From NCBI RefSeq assembly GCF_004791165.1, contig NZ_SRUZ01000001.1:292382-356381 (forward strand): a stretch of 64,000 nt of DNA, read 5' to 3'. Origin of the DNA: Mesorhizobium sp. M8A.F.Ca.ET.218.01.1.1. GTDB taxonomy: Bacteria > Pseudomonadota > Alphaproteobacteria > Rhizobiales > Rhizobiaceae. The translations under genes were made by a program, and so were the position numbers. Under the pieces are notes generated by a model that was given only the letters and a program-made list of their open reading frames with translations, had not been told where the DNA came from and ran no database searches. Shown here in pieces: positions 14,501-23,627 of the stretch. Each line of letters begins with the position of its first letter. The stretch's first letter is position 1.

Positions 14501-16240
14501 TCAATATCCAAGCGCCTCCCCCGACGCCGCGCGGCTGTCGATGGCGCCATTGTAGCGCGCGCCGCCGCCCTTCTCGATTTCCGCCAGGCTCTTGCCGCCG
14601 ACGAGAATGCCCGCCGCCTGGCCCCAGCTCTGGTGAGCGAGATCGAGGTGATAGCCCATCCCGGCGAGCAGCCTTTCGGTATCGGGCGAAAGCCCGAACG
14701 GCTCGACATAGACCGTGTCGGGCAGCCATTGGTGATGGATGCGCGGCGCGTCGATCGCCTCCTGGATGTTCATGCCGTGGTCGATCACATTGACGATCGC
14801 CTCCAGCGTGATGGTGATGATGCGCGAGCCGCCCGGGCTGCCGATGACCATGAACGGCTTGCCGTCCTTGGCCACCACGGTCGGGCTCATCGAGGACAGC
14901 GGCGTCTTCTTCGGCTGGATGGCGTTGGCTTCGCCCTGGACCAGGCCATAGAGGTTGGGCACGCCGGGCTTCTGGGTGAAGTCGTCCATCTCGTTGTTGA
15001 GCAGGATGCCGGTGCCGTCGGCGACGACGCCGGCGCCGAACGAGCCGTTCAGCGTGTAGGTGACGGCGACCGCGTTGCCGTCCTTGTCGATGATCGAATA
15101 ATGGGTGGTCTCCTTCGATTCGCCGAAGCCCTTCGGCATCAAATCCTGCGACACGCCGGCCCGGAACGGATCGATCCTGTCGCGGATGTCCTTGGCATAG
15201 TTCTTGTCGAGCAGCTTGGAGACCGGATTGTCGACGAACTCCGGGTCGCCAAGGGCGGAATTGCGGTCGACATAGGCATGTCGCATGGCTTCGACCATGA
15301 CATGGACCGTCTCGGCCGAGCCGGCACCGAGATAGGACAGCGGATAGCCTTCCAGCACGTTGAGGATTTCGCAGATGATGACGCCGCCCGAGCTCGGCGG
15401 CGGCGAAGAGATGATCTCGTAGCCGCGATAGGAGCAGGTGACGGGCTTCAGCTCGCGCACCGCATATTGCTCGAAATCACCCTTGGCCAGGATACCGCCC
15501 TTGGCACCGCTCGCCTTGACGATGGCGTCGGCGATGGCGCCTTTGTAGAAGGCATCGGGACCTCTCTCGGAAATGGCCGAGAGCGAGGCGGCAAGGTCGG
15601 GCTGAACCAGCTTCTCGCCGATGCCATAGGGCTTGCCCTCGGGTTTGAGGAAGATGGCGGCGGCCGCCGGGTCCTTCGCCAGCCTGTCGGCGCTGCCGGC
15701 GAATGAAGCCGCATCGCCCTGATTGAGGATGAACCCGTCCTTGGCATAGGCGATCGCCGGCGCCATCAGGTCCTGCCTGGACAAGGTGCCGTATTTCTCG
15801 CGCGCCATCTCGAAACCGGCCACGGAACCCGGCACGCCGACCGCGAGATAGCCGTCGAGGCTGGCGCCCTTCACCGGCTTGCCGTCCTTGTCGAGATACA
15901 TGGTCTTGGTCGCGGCAAGCGGCGCCCGCTCGCGGAAATCGAGGAAGGTCGATTTGCCGTCCTTGAAGCGGATGGTCATGAAGCCGCCGCCGCCGATATT
16001 GCCGGCATTGGGATAGACGACGGCCAAGGCATAGCCGACGGCGACAGCCGCATCGACGGCATTGCCACCCTTTTTCAGAACCTCCACGCCGACTTCGGAA
16101 GCCAGATGCTGGGCGGTGACGACCATGCCGTTCTCGCCCTTGGCGGGTGCCGGCGAGGCGGCGAAGACGGCGGCGGATGGTATGAAGGCGAAGGTGATCG
16201 AAAGGCTGACGGCAATGAGCGTCCGGCGGGTGAGGTGCAT
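14501..16240 (-). CDS. ggt: Gamma-glutamyltranspeptidase
   Basis: 579 residues from the ATG at 16240, the usual family length. It begins with a signal peptide (residues 1-28), so the enzyme is periplasmic. It is made as a proenzyme that cleaves itself before the Thr of TTHYS (Thr378); that Thr is then the N-terminal nucleophile of the small subunit. GSPGGSRI, the oxyanion region, is present, as is the large-subunit substrate motif RERAP. It hydrolyses glutathione and other gamma-glutamyl compounds or transfers the glutamyl group. It stands alone, and repeat DNA separates it from rhaI upstream. Assignment is firm. Confidence 0.95.
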   Translation of the reverse strand: MHLTRRTLIAVSLSITFAFIPSAAVFAASPAPAKGENGMVVTAQHLASEVGVEVLKKGGNAVDAAVAVGYALAVVYPNAGNIGGGGFMTIRFKDGKSTFLDFRERAPLAATKTMYLDKDGKPVKGASLDGYLAVGVPGSVAGFEMAREKYGTLSRQDLMAPAIAYAKDGFILNQGDAASFAGSADRLAKDPAAAAIFLKPEGKPYGIGEKLVQPDLAASLSAISERGPDAFYKGAIADAIVKASGAKGGILAKGDFEQYAVRELKPVTCSYRGYEIISSPPPSSGGVIICEILNVLEGYPLSYLGAGSAETVHVMVEAMRHAYVDRNSALGDPEFVDNPVSKLLDKNYAKDIRDRIDPFRAGVSQDLMPKGFGESKETTHYSIIDKDGNAVAVTYTLNGSFGAGVVADGTGILLNNEMDDFTQKPGVPNLYGLVQGEANAIQPKKTPLSSMSPTVVAKDGKPFMVIGSPGGSRIITITLEAIVNVIDHGMNIQEAIDAPRIHHQWLPDTVYVEPFGLSPDTERLLAGMGYHLDLAHQSWGQAAGILVGGKSLAEIEKGGGARYNGAIDSRAASGEALGY

Positions 16241-16365
16241 GGCGGGACTCCTAAGCGGGACGCCTAGGAAAGACCTTCGGGGGGCGTTAGTCCAATAACA
16301 ATTGAATAAGCGCGTGAGAGACCCCCTCACCGGATTGCCAAGTCGAATTGCAAGGGCAATTCGGG

Positions 16366-16462
16366 CAATCCGACCTCTCCCCAAGGGGAGAGGAGCTTGC
16401 ACCGGCGCTGACCTCTTCTCCCCTCGGGGAGAAGTTGGCCGCGAAGCGGCCGGATGAGGGGG
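16366..16462. repeat. Rhizobial intergenic palindromic repeat, copy 1
   Basis: Contains the unit CTTCTCCCCTCGGGGAGAAG with adjacent GGCCGCGAAGCGGCC and GGATGAGGG, the same mosaic seen in five further copies in this window. It fills the gap between ggt and rhaI. Such RIME-like elements form hairpins in RNA and may act as mRNA ends. Confidence 0.7.
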
Positions 16463-16474
16463 AGTGGCTCGACC

Positions 16475-17767
16475 TCAGACGATACCGCCGGAACCACCTG
16501 CGACTGCAGGCCGTTCGGCCGCGACCTTGGCGCGGTAGCCCGCCGCCCGATAGGCGGCGACCGGATCGATGGCGCCACCGGTCTTCAGCCGCGCCATGGC
16601 CAGGATCGGCTCGACATCGGTGCGATAAGCAGCCTTCAGCGTCTGCGTCGCCATCAGCGCGTCGTTGGCCTCCTGGAAGCCTTCGAGCGCCTTGCGGTCG
16701 ACCAGCAGCGCCTGCGCATAGGCACGCTGCACCTCGACCGCCGACAGCATCAGGCTTTCGATCGGATCGGTGACGTTGTGGCTCTGGTCGAGCATATGCG
16801 CGGGATCAAAGCCCTCGGCGCCGGATAGCTCGGCATCGACCAGCTCGTTGAAGACCAGGAAAAGCCGGTAGGGATCGATCGAACCGGCGTCGAGGTCGTC
16901 GTCGCCATATTTCGAATCGTTGAAGTGGAAGCCGCCGAGTTTCTTGAACTGGATCAGCCGCGACACGATCATCTCGATGTTGACGTTGGGCGCGTGATGG
17001 CCGAGGTCGACGAGGCAGAACGCCTTGTCGCCCAACTCCTTGGCGATGATGTAGTTGGTGCCCCAGTCCTGGACGACCGTGGAATAGAAGGCCGGCTCGT
17101 ACATCTTGTGTTCGGTGAACAGCTTCCAGTCGGCCGGCAGGCCGGCATAGACCTCCCGCATGGCGTCGAGATAGCGCTCGAAGGCCTTGGCGAAATTGAC
17201 CTGGCCGGGGAAGTTGGAGCCGTCGCCGATCCACACCGTCAATGCCTTGGACCCAAGCGTCTCGCCGATCTCGATGCATTCGAGATTGTGCTCGACGGCT
17301 TGCCGGCGAGCACCGGCATCGGCATGCGACAACGAACCGAACTTGTAGGAGAATTTCTGGTCCTTCGCGTCCGAGAAGGTGTTGGAATTCATGGCATCGA
17401 AACCGAGACCGAAGCGGGAGGCCGCCTGCTTCAGCCGGTTCGGATCGGCCTTGTCCCACGGAATGTGCAGTGAGACGGTCGGGGTCGCCTGCGTCAGTTG
17501 GCTGATGACGGCGCAGTCCTCGATCTTGTCGAAGATGTCGCGCGGCTCGCCGGCACCGGGAAAGCGGGCAAAGCGGGTGCCGCCAGTGCCGACACCCCAG
17601 GAGGGGATCGCGACCGCGAATTTCTCGACCTTGTCCCTGATGGCATCGATGGCGATGCCGTGGCGGTCGAGGCGCTCGCCGAGCGAGGCGTAGTCACGCT
17701 CGAGGTCGGCCTTGCGCGCGGCATTATTTTTTTCGACGACGTCGGCCGAGATGATCAATTCGGACAC
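16475..17767 (-). CDS. rhaI: L-rhamnose isomerase
   Basis: 430 residues from the GTG at 17767, chosen because GGAGG sits seven bases upstream. It converts L-rhamnose to L-rhamnulose in the cytoplasm. It belongs to the Pseudomonas/Rhizobium-type isomerases with a TIM barrel; candidate metal and substrate residues lie in FTEHKMYEPAF, DLGHHAPNVNIE and FHFNDSKYGDDD. It follows rhaD by 88 bases, filled by a repeat element, and is probably cotranscribed with it, as in Rhizobium leguminosarum rhaDI. Regulation is expected through RhaR at the divergent promoter upstream of rhaD. Confidence 0.93.
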   Translation of the reverse strand: MSELIISADVVEKNNAARKADLERDYASLGERLDRHGIAIDAIRDKVEKFAVAIPSWGVGTGGTRFARFPGAGEPRDIFDKIEDCAVISQLTQATPTVSLHIPWDKADPNRLKQAASRFGLGFDAMNSNTFSDAKDQKFSYKFGSLSHADAGARRQAVEHNLECIEIGETLGSKALTVWIGDGSNFPGQVNFAKAFERYLDAMREVYAGLPADWKLFTEHKMYEPAFYSTVVQDWGTNYIIAKELGDKAFCLVDLGHHAPNVNIEMIVSRLIQFKKLGGFHFNDSKYGDDDLDAGSIDPYRLFLVFNELVDAELSGAEGFDPAHMLDQSHNVTDPIESLMLSAVEVQRAYAQALLVDRKALEGFQEANDALMATQTLKAAYRTDVEPILAMARLKTGGAIDPVAAYRAAGYRAKVAAERPAVAGGSGGIV

Positions 17768-17797
17768 TGCTGTTCCTCCCAGTACTCGCACGGCTGG

Positions 17798-17852
17798 CGC
17801 CGCCCCTCATCCGCCCTTCGGGCACCTTCTCCCCGTAGAACGGGGAGAAGGA
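17798..17852. repeat. Rhizobial intergenic palindromic repeat, copy 2
   Basis: GCCGCCCCTCATCCGCCCTT followed by GGGCACC and the hairpin CTTCTCCCCG-TAGAA-CGGGGAGAAG. It sits in the rhaD-rhaI gap and may modulate rhaI expression or processing of the transcript. Confidence 0.75.
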
Positions 17853-17855
17853 AGC

Positions 17856-19958
17856 TCAGCGCGTAAAGCTCTGCGCGTTGCCGGCGTCGACGTTGATGAT
17901 GTTACCCGTCGATTTGGCCGACATGTCGGAGGCCAGGAAATAGATCGCCTCGGCGATGTCTTCCGGGAAGACGGAGCGCTTCAGCATCGAACGCGAGCGG
18001 TAGTGCTCTTCCAGATCGTCGGTCGACATCTTGTAGGCGGCGGCGCGCTGTTCCTTCCACTCGCCTGTCCAGATCTTCGAGCCGCGCAGCACGGCGTCCG
18101 GGTTGACGACATTGACCCTGATCTGGGCTTCCGCGCCTTCCAGCGCCAGGCAGCGGGCGAGATGGATCTCGGCGGCCTTGGCGGTGCAATAGGCGGAGGC
18201 GTTGGGCGATGCGGCAAGGCCGTTCTTGGAAGCGACGAAGACGATATTGCCGCCGATCTTCTGTACCCGGAACAGCCGGAATGCTTCCCGCGAGACCAGG
18301 AAATAGCCGGTCGACAATATGTCCATGTTCTTGTTCCACAGCGCCAGCGTCGTCTCCTCGATCGGCGCCGAGGAGGCTAGCCCTGCGTTGGACACCAGGA
18401 TGTCGATGCCGCCGAACTCGACCGCCGTCTCGGCAAAGCCGGCGACGACCTGGTCTTCCGAAGTGACGTTGATCAGCACCGGGCGGACGAAATCCTTGCC
18501 ATAGGTCTTGGCCAGTTCCTCATTGGCGCCCGCGAGCGCCGCCTCGTCGATATCTGCCAGCACCACGCAGGCGCCTTCGCGCAGCAGCCGGTTGGCCGTC
18601 GCGCGGCCGATGCCGCCGGCGCCGCCGGTGACCAGCGCGATCTGGCCGGCGAGCGACTTCGGCTTCGGCATGCGCTGCAGCTTCAGGTCCTCCAGCAGCC
18701 AGTACTCGATGTCGAAAGCCTCCTGCGCGGGCAGGCCGACATAGGAAGAGACGGTGGAGGCGCCGCGCATGACGTTGATGGCGTTGACGTAGAACTCGCC
18801 CGAGATGCGCGCCGTCGCCTTGTCGCCGGCGAAGGTGAACATGCCTACGCCGGGCATCAGGTAGACCACGGCGTTGGGATCGCGAATGGCGGGTGAATCC
18901 GGATGCTTGCAACTGTCGTAATAAGCCTGGTAGCCGACGCGATATTCGGCAATGTCGTCGGCGAGGCGCGCGATGACGGCATCGACATCAGGCTTTGCCG
19001 GATCGAATTCGATCACCAGCGGGCGGATCTTGGTGCGCAGGAAATGATCCGGGCATGAGGTGCCGAGTGCAGCCAGCGGGCGCAAATTCTTCGAGTTGAC
19101 GAATTCGAGCACGGCGGCCGAATCGTCGAAATGGCCAATCTTGTGGCTCTTTTCCGAGATCAGGCCACGGATTTTCGGCATCAGTTTCGCAGCGATGTCG
19201 CGACGAGCCGAAGCGTCGAGCGACTTGACCACTTCGCCGCCGAAGATCGCCACACCCTCGGAGCGGCGCTCGAACCATTCGATCGCCTGGTTGATTACCG
19301 ATATCGTCGTCTCGTAGCACGCCTTGGGCGTATCGCCCCAGGTGAACAGGCCGTGGCTTTCGAGGATGACGCCCTTGGCTTCAGGGTTCTCGACACAGAA
19401 TTTTTCCAGCCACAGGCCAAGTTCGAAGCCGGGACGCTTCCATGGCAGCCAGCCGATGGCGTCGCCGAAGATTTCCTTGGTCAGCGCCCTGGAATCCTTC
19501 GCTGCGGCAATGGCGATGATGGCATCGGGATGCATGTGGTCGACAAAGGGCTTCGGTACGTAGGCGTGCAGCGGCGTGTCGATCGAGGCCGCCCGCGGAT
19601 TGAGGTTGAAGGTGCAGTGGGGAAGATAACCCACCATCTCGTCCTCGTGCTCGACGCCGCGATAAAGCCCCTTCAGCGCCTGCAGCTTGTCCATGTAGAG
19701 GGTGGCGAAGCCATCAAGCTTGATCGAAGCGCTGTCGCCGCCCGATCCCTTGACCCACAGCACTTCCACATCCTGGCCGGTGAGCGGATCCTTCTGCCAT
19801 ATCTTCGAAGAGGTGTTGCCGCCGCCATAGTTGGTGACGCGCTTGTCGGAGCCGAGCGTGTTCGAGCGATAGACCAGAAGCTCGGGATCGCTCATCCCCT
19901 TGGCCTTCGCATCATCCCACAGATTGGCGAGGCGCGAGCCGGAGCGCTTGTCGAGCAT
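17856..19958 (-). CDS. rhaD: Bifunctional rhamnulose-1-phosphate aldolase / lactaldehyde dehydrogenase
   Basis: 700 residues from the ATG at 19958, with GGGAGGAT upstream. Residues 1-430 are a class II aldolase domain with the zinc-binding HMHPDA motif and a Gly-rich NYGGGNTSSK. Residues 440-700 are a short-chain dehydrogenase with the nucleotide motif TGGAGGIG and the catalytic YCTAK. The fusion splits rhamnulose-1-phosphate to dihydroxyacetone phosphate and L-lactaldehyde and oxidises or reduces the aldehyde. It is the first gene of the catabolic unit, divergent from rhaR. The order matches the rhizobial rhamnose locus. Confidence 0.94.
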   Translation of the reverse strand: MLDKRSGSRLANLWDDAKAKGMSDPELLVYRSNTLGSDKRVTNYGGGNTSSKIWQKDPLTGQDVEVLWVKGSGGDSASIKLDGFATLYMDKLQALKGLYRGVEHEDEMVGYLPHCTFNLNPRAASIDTPLHAYVPKPFVDHMHPDAIIAIAAAKDSRALTKEIFGDAIGWLPWKRPGFELGLWLEKFCVENPEAKGVILESHGLFTWGDTPKACYETTISVINQAIEWFERRSEGVAIFGGEVVKSLDASARRDIAAKLMPKIRGLISEKSHKIGHFDDSAAVLEFVNSKNLRPLAALGTSCPDHFLRTKIRPLVIEFDPAKPDVDAVIARLADDIAEYRVGYQAYYDSCKHPDSPAIRDPNAVVYLMPGVGMFTFAGDKATARISGEFYVNAINVMRGASTVSSYVGLPAQEAFDIEYWLLEDLKLQRMPKPKSLAGQIALVTGGAGGIGRATANRLLREGACVVLADIDEAALAGANEELAKTYGKDFVRPVLINVTSEDQVVAGFAETAVEFGGIDILVSNAGLASSAPIEETTLALWNKNMDILSTGYFLVSREAFRLFRVQKIGGNIVFVASKNGLAASPNASAYCTAKAAEIHLARCLALEGAEAQIRVNVVNPDAVLRGSKIWTGEWKEQRAAAYKMSTDDLEEHYRSRSMLKRSVFPEDIAEAIYFLASDMSAKSTGNIINVDAGNAQSFTR

Positions 19959-20055
19959 AGGTAATCCTCCCTTGGAGCGCGGACGACGCACCCCTGTTTT
20001 CGTCCGGGAATGTCTACGCAAGATACAAACTTGTCAATCACAAACGATCAAGATC

Positions 20056-20090
20056 GATCATATTGCACTGCACAATGAAATTATATGATC
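20056..20090. promoter_or_regulatory. Operator dyad between rhaD and rhaR
   Basis: GATCATAT (20056-20063) and ATATGATC (20083-20090) are a perfect 8-base inverted repeat with a 19-base spacer. The spacer holds TGCACTGCACAATG, and CGATCA occurs twice at the left arm. It is the AT-rich core of the only shared regulatory region of the two rha units, so it is the best candidate for the RhaR site. Confidence 0.55.
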
Positions 20091-20146
20091 GGAAATGATT
20101 GACACTGCTCGTTTTGGGTGCCTAGATGGCCAGGCAGGGAGGAACC

Positions 20147-20950
20147 ATGCACGAAAAAGAGCGCCACAGGATCATTCTGTCCGCCGTCCAGGAAAAACCT
20201 GTGGTGACGGTGCAGGAAATGGTCGACCTGACGGAGTCGTCCGAGGCGACGATCCGGCGCGATATCGCGGCTCTCCATGTGCAGAAACGCCTGCGCCGTG
20301 TGCGCGGCGGCGCCGAGGCGATCTCGCCGCCGCAGTTCATCGGGCTGGCCGGCCGGCCCTTCTCCGTCAACGAAACGCTCAACGCCGCGCAGAAGCGGGC
20401 CATCGCCCGCGAGGCCGTGGAACTGTGCAAGGACGGCGAGCCGATCATCATCAATGGCGGCACCACCACCTTCCAGATGGTGCATTTCCTGACCGGCCGC
20501 CGCATGCCGATCTTCACCAATTCGTTCCCGATCGCCGAGCACTTGCTCAAGCACTCCAAGAACACGGTGATGCTGTCGGGCGGCACGATCTACCGCGAGC
20601 AGAACATCATCCTGTCGCCCTTCGACAATGACGTGACGCGCAATTTCTACGCGCGCCGCATGTTCATGGGTGCTCAAGGGTTGGGGCCTCTCGGCCTGAT
20701 GGAAGGCGATCCGCTGCTGATCCAGGCGGAGCAGAAGCTGATCGACCAGGCCGACGAACTGGTGGTGCTGGTCGATTCCTCGAAATTCCGCAAACGCTCC
20801 AGCCTGATCCTGTGCGGTCTTTCGCGCATCGCCACCGTCATCACCGACGACGGCATCGAGGACCGCGAAGCCAAGATGCTGGAAACCGCGGGGGTGACGC
20901 TGATCGTCGCCCGCAAGTCGACAAAGGAAGAATCTTCACTGCAGGCCTGA
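20147..20950 (+). CDS. rhaR: DeoR-family regulator of rhamnose genes
   Basis: 267 residues from the ATG at 20147, with GGGAGGAA upstream. Residues 6-55 are the DeoR winged helix-turn-helix (ESSEATIRRDIAALHVQKRL then RRVRGGA). The rest is the DeoRC sugar-phosphate sensor with INGGTTTFQM and VDSSKF. Known: R. leguminosarum RhaR is the negative regulator of rhamnose use. It heads the transport operon, 55 bases before rhaS, and is divergent from rhaD. The natural inducer is expected to be a rhamnose metabolite. Confidence 0.92.
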   Translation: MHEKERHRIILSAVQEKPVVTVQEMVDLTESSEATIRRDIAALHVQKRLRRVRGGAEAISPPQFIGLAGRPFSVNETLNAAQKRAIAREAVELCKDGEPIIINGGTTTFQMVHFLTGRRMPIFTNSFPIAEHLLKHSKNTVMLSGGTIYREQNIILSPFDNDVTRNFYARRMFMGAQGLGPLGLMEGDPLLIQAEQKLIDQADELVVLVDSSKFRKRSSLILCGLSRIATVITDDGIEDREAKMLETAGVTLIVARKSTKEESSLQA

Positions 20951-21005
20951 GACCAACTCACGCCCGCAGCGGCGATGGAATGCAACGCTCAAGGGAGGAT
21001 ATCAG

Positions 21006-22001
21006 ATGAGCTTCTTGAAGAAATTGATGGTGACGGCGGCCTTCTCGGCCGCCATGTTCGTGAATGCCGCCTACGCGGAAAACGTCAAGATCGCGCTGGT
21101 GGTGAAGTCGCTCGGCAACGGCTTCTTCGATGCCGCCAACAAGGGCGCCGAAGAGGCCGCCAAGGAACTCGGCGACGTCGACATCATCTACACCGGCCCG
21201 ACCAAGGCGACCGCCGAGGCGCAGATCGAAGTTGTCAATTCGCTGATCGCGCAGAAGGTCAACGCCATCGCGATTTCCGCCAATGACGCCGACGCGCTGG
21301 TGCCGGTGCTGAAGAAGGCCATGGAGCGCGGCATCACCGTCATCTCCTGGGATTCGGGCGTCGCCAAGGAAGGCCGCCAGCTTCACCTCAACCCGTCCGA
21401 CACCGGCCTGATCGGCGAGACCATCATCAAGCTCGCCGCCGACTATCTGCCGGAAGGCGGCGACGTCGCCATCCTGTCGGCCTCCTCGACCGCGACCAAC
21501 CAGAACTCCTGGATCGAAGCGGCCAAGAAGGTGCTGCCGGAGAAGTTCCCCAAGATCAAGCTGGTCGCCACCGTCTATGGCGATGACGACTCGGCCAAGA
21601 GCACCGACGAGGCCAAGGGCCTCTTGAAGTCCTACCCGAACCTCAAGGCGATCATCGCGCCGACCACAGTAGGCGTCGTTGCCGCCGCCCAGGTCGTCAC
21701 CGACGAGAACCTGATCGGCAAGGTCAACGTCACCGGCCTGGCGCTGCCGTCGGAGTTCAAGAAGTTCATCGACAACGGCGCCAGCCAGGCGGTTGCGCTG
21801 TGGAACCCGATCGACCTCGGCTATTCCGCCGTCTACCTCGCCCATGACCTGGCGGTGAAGAAGGAAGAAGCCAAGCCGGGTGCGACGCTGTCGATCGGCC
21901 GTGTCGGCAAGGTCACGCTCGACGACACCAACTCGGCCGCCATGGCTCCGCCCTTCCAGTTCGACAAGTCCAACATCGAGAAGTTCTCCAAGATCTATTG
22001 A
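21006..22001 (+). CDS. rhaS: Rhamnose ABC importer, periplasmic binding protein
   Basis: 331 residues from the ATG at 21006, with AAGGGAGG upstream. A signal peptide (residues 1-24, ending NAAYA) is followed by a CUT2-type periplasmic binding fold (KIALVVKSLGNGFFDAANKG, with a VISWDSG strand). It captures rhamnose in the periplasm and delivers it to RhaPQ. A strong hairpin directly after the stop separates it from the ATPase gene. Confidence 0.93.
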   Translation: MSFLKKLMVTAAFSAAMFVNAAYAENVKIALVVKSLGNGFFDAANKGAEEAAKELGDVDIIYTGPTKATAEAQIEVVNSLIAQKVNAIAISANDADALVPVLKKAMERGITVISWDSGVAKEGRQLHLNPSDTGLIGETIIKLAADYLPEGGDVAILSASSTATNQNSWIEAAKKVLPEKFPKIKLVATVYGDDDSAKSTDEAKGLLKSYPNLKAIIAPTTVGVVAAAQVVTDENLIGKVNVTGLALPSEFKKFIDNGASQAVALWNPIDLGYSAVYLAHDLAVKKEEAKPGATLSIGRVGKVTLDDTNSAAMAPPFQFDKSNIEKFSKIY

Positions 22002-22022
22002 TCACTGAGTTTTTCATGCTGA

Positions 22023-22048
22023 CGCGGCGGGAGTCACATCCCGCCGCG
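22023..22048 (+). terminator. Hairpin between rhaS and rhaT
   Basis: CGCGGCGGGA and TCCCGCCGCG form a perfect 10-base stem with loop GTCACA, 21 bases after the rhaS stop. There is no T-run, so partial termination or 3'-end protection of the rhaS mRNA is more likely than full termination. Confidence 0.6.
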
Positions 22049-22085
22049 ACTTCAAACGGACCTAGTTTCAGGGCTTGATACGGAT

Positions 22086-23627
22086 ATGGACACGACGGCC
22101 CGACACAGCGAGACAAAGGAGCGGCCTCCGGCCTCGGCTCCACGCCTGACGCTGTCCGGCATTTCAAAAAGCTTTCCCGGCGTGCGGGCCCTGCACAATG
22201 TCAGCCTGTCGCTCTATCCGGGTCAGGTGACCGCGCTGATCGGCGAGAACGGCGCCGGCAAGTCGACGCTGGTCAAGATCATGACCGGCATCTACCAGCC
22301 CGATGCAGGCACCATCAGCATTGACGGACAGGCCGTGACGCTGCCAAGCGCCCACGCCGCCTTCGGAATTGGCGTCACCGCCATCCATCAGGAAACCGTG
22401 CTGTTCGACGATCTCAGCGTCGCCGAAAACATTTTTCTCGGCCATGCGCCGCGCACGCGCTTTGGCACCATCGACTGGCGCATGATGCGCAAGAATGCGC
22501 GCGAAGTGCTCGACACCATGCATGCCGGCCATATTGACGCCGATGCGCGGCTCAGGGATCTCGGCATCGCCAACAAGCATCTCGTCGCCGTCGCGCGCGC
22601 CATGTCGATCGACTCTGGGATCGTCATCATGGACGAGCCGACGGCCGCCCTTTCGATGAAGGAGATCGAGGAGCTGTTCCTGCTCATCGCGTTCCTCAAG
22701 GAGCAGGGCAAGGCGATCCTGTTCATCAGCCACAAGTTCGACGAGATCTACCGCATCGCCGACCGCTACACGGTCTTCCGCGACGGCGAGATGGTCGGCG
22801 AAGGGCTGATCAAAGATGCCGGCCAGAGCCAGATCGTACGCATGATGGTGGGCCGTTCGGTCGACCACATCTTTCCGCATCGCAAGGCTGAAATCGGCGC
22901 GCCGGTGCTTTCCGTTTCCGGCCTCTCGCATCCAACTGAGTTCAACAATATCGGCTTCGAATTGCACAAGGGCGAAATCCTCGGCTTCTATGGCCTTGTC
23001 GGCGCCGGGCGCAGCGAGGTCATGCAGGCGATTTCCGGCATCACCCGCATATCCGGCGGCACGATCACGCTGGAAGGCAAGGCAATCGCGCCGAAATCGG
23101 CCGCGGATTCGATCGGGGCCGGCATCGTCTACGTGCCGGAGGAGCGCGGCAAGCAAGGCGTGGTGATCGGCCTGCCGATCTTCCAGAATGTTTCGCTCCC
23201 ATCGCTCCCCCGCACCTCCAAATCCGGCATGCTGCGGCTCGCGGAAGAGTTTTCGCTTGCCCGCTCCTACACCGAGCGGCTGGACCTGCGCGCCTCTTCG
23301 CTCAGCCAGGATGTCGGTACCCTCTCGGGCGGTAACCAGCAGAAGGTGGTCATCGCCAAATGGCTGGCGACGACACCCAAGGTCATCATCCTGGACGAGC
23401 CGACCAAGGGCATCGACATCGGCTCCAAGGCCGCCGTGCACGGCTTCATGGCCGAGCTCGTCGCACAGGGCCTCTCGGTGATCATGGTGTCGTCGGAACT
23501 GCCGGAGATTCTCGGCATGTCCGATCGCGTCGTGGTCATGCGCGAGGGCCTGGTCGCGGCGATCTACGACAATAAGGGACTGGACGCCGAGACGCTGGTC
23601 CGGACGGCAGCGGGGATCGCGGCATGA
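22086..23627 (+). CDS. rhaT: Rhamnose ABC importer, ATP-binding protein
   Basis: 513 residues. Two fused ATPase domains typical of CUT2 sugar importers: Walker [10 protein letters not shown] near residue 58 and signature/Walker B region with VIMDEPTAAL, then a second domain with signature LSGGNQQK and ILDEPTKG. The second Walker A is degenerate (GLVGAGRS), as usual. It powers uptake by RhaPQ. The stop overlaps rhaP by four bases. Confidence 0.94.
   Translation: MDTTARHSETKERPPASAPRLTLSGISKSFPGVRALHNVSLSLYPGQVTALIGENGAGKSTLVKIMTGIYQPDAGTISIDGQAVTLPSAHAAFGIGVTAIHQETVLFDDLSVAENIFLGHAPRTRFGTIDWRMMRKNAREVLDTMHAGHIDADARLRDLGIANKHLVAVARAMSIDSGIVIMDEPTAALSMKEIEELFLLIAFLKEQGKAILFISHKFDEIYRIADRYTVFRDGEMVGEGLIKDAGQSQIVRMMVGRSVDHIFPHRKAEIGAPVLSVSGLSHPTEFNNIGFELHKGEILGFYGLVGAGRSEVMQAISGITRISGGTITLEGKAIAPKSAADSIGAGIVYVPEERGKQGVVIGLPIFQNVSLPSLPRTSKSGMLRLAEEFSLARSYTERLDLRASSLSQDVGTLSGGNQQKVVIAKWLATTPKVIILDEPTKGIDIGSKAAVHGFMAELVAQGLSVIMVSSELPEILGMSDRVVVMREGLVAAIYDNKGLDAETLVRTAAGIAA

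Noticed and set aside
14633..15706. Long plus-strand frame antisense to ggt
   Set aside because: A shadow of the third-position GC bias of ggt; similar antisense frames occur under pyrD, hemA, gguAB and the hybrid kinase.
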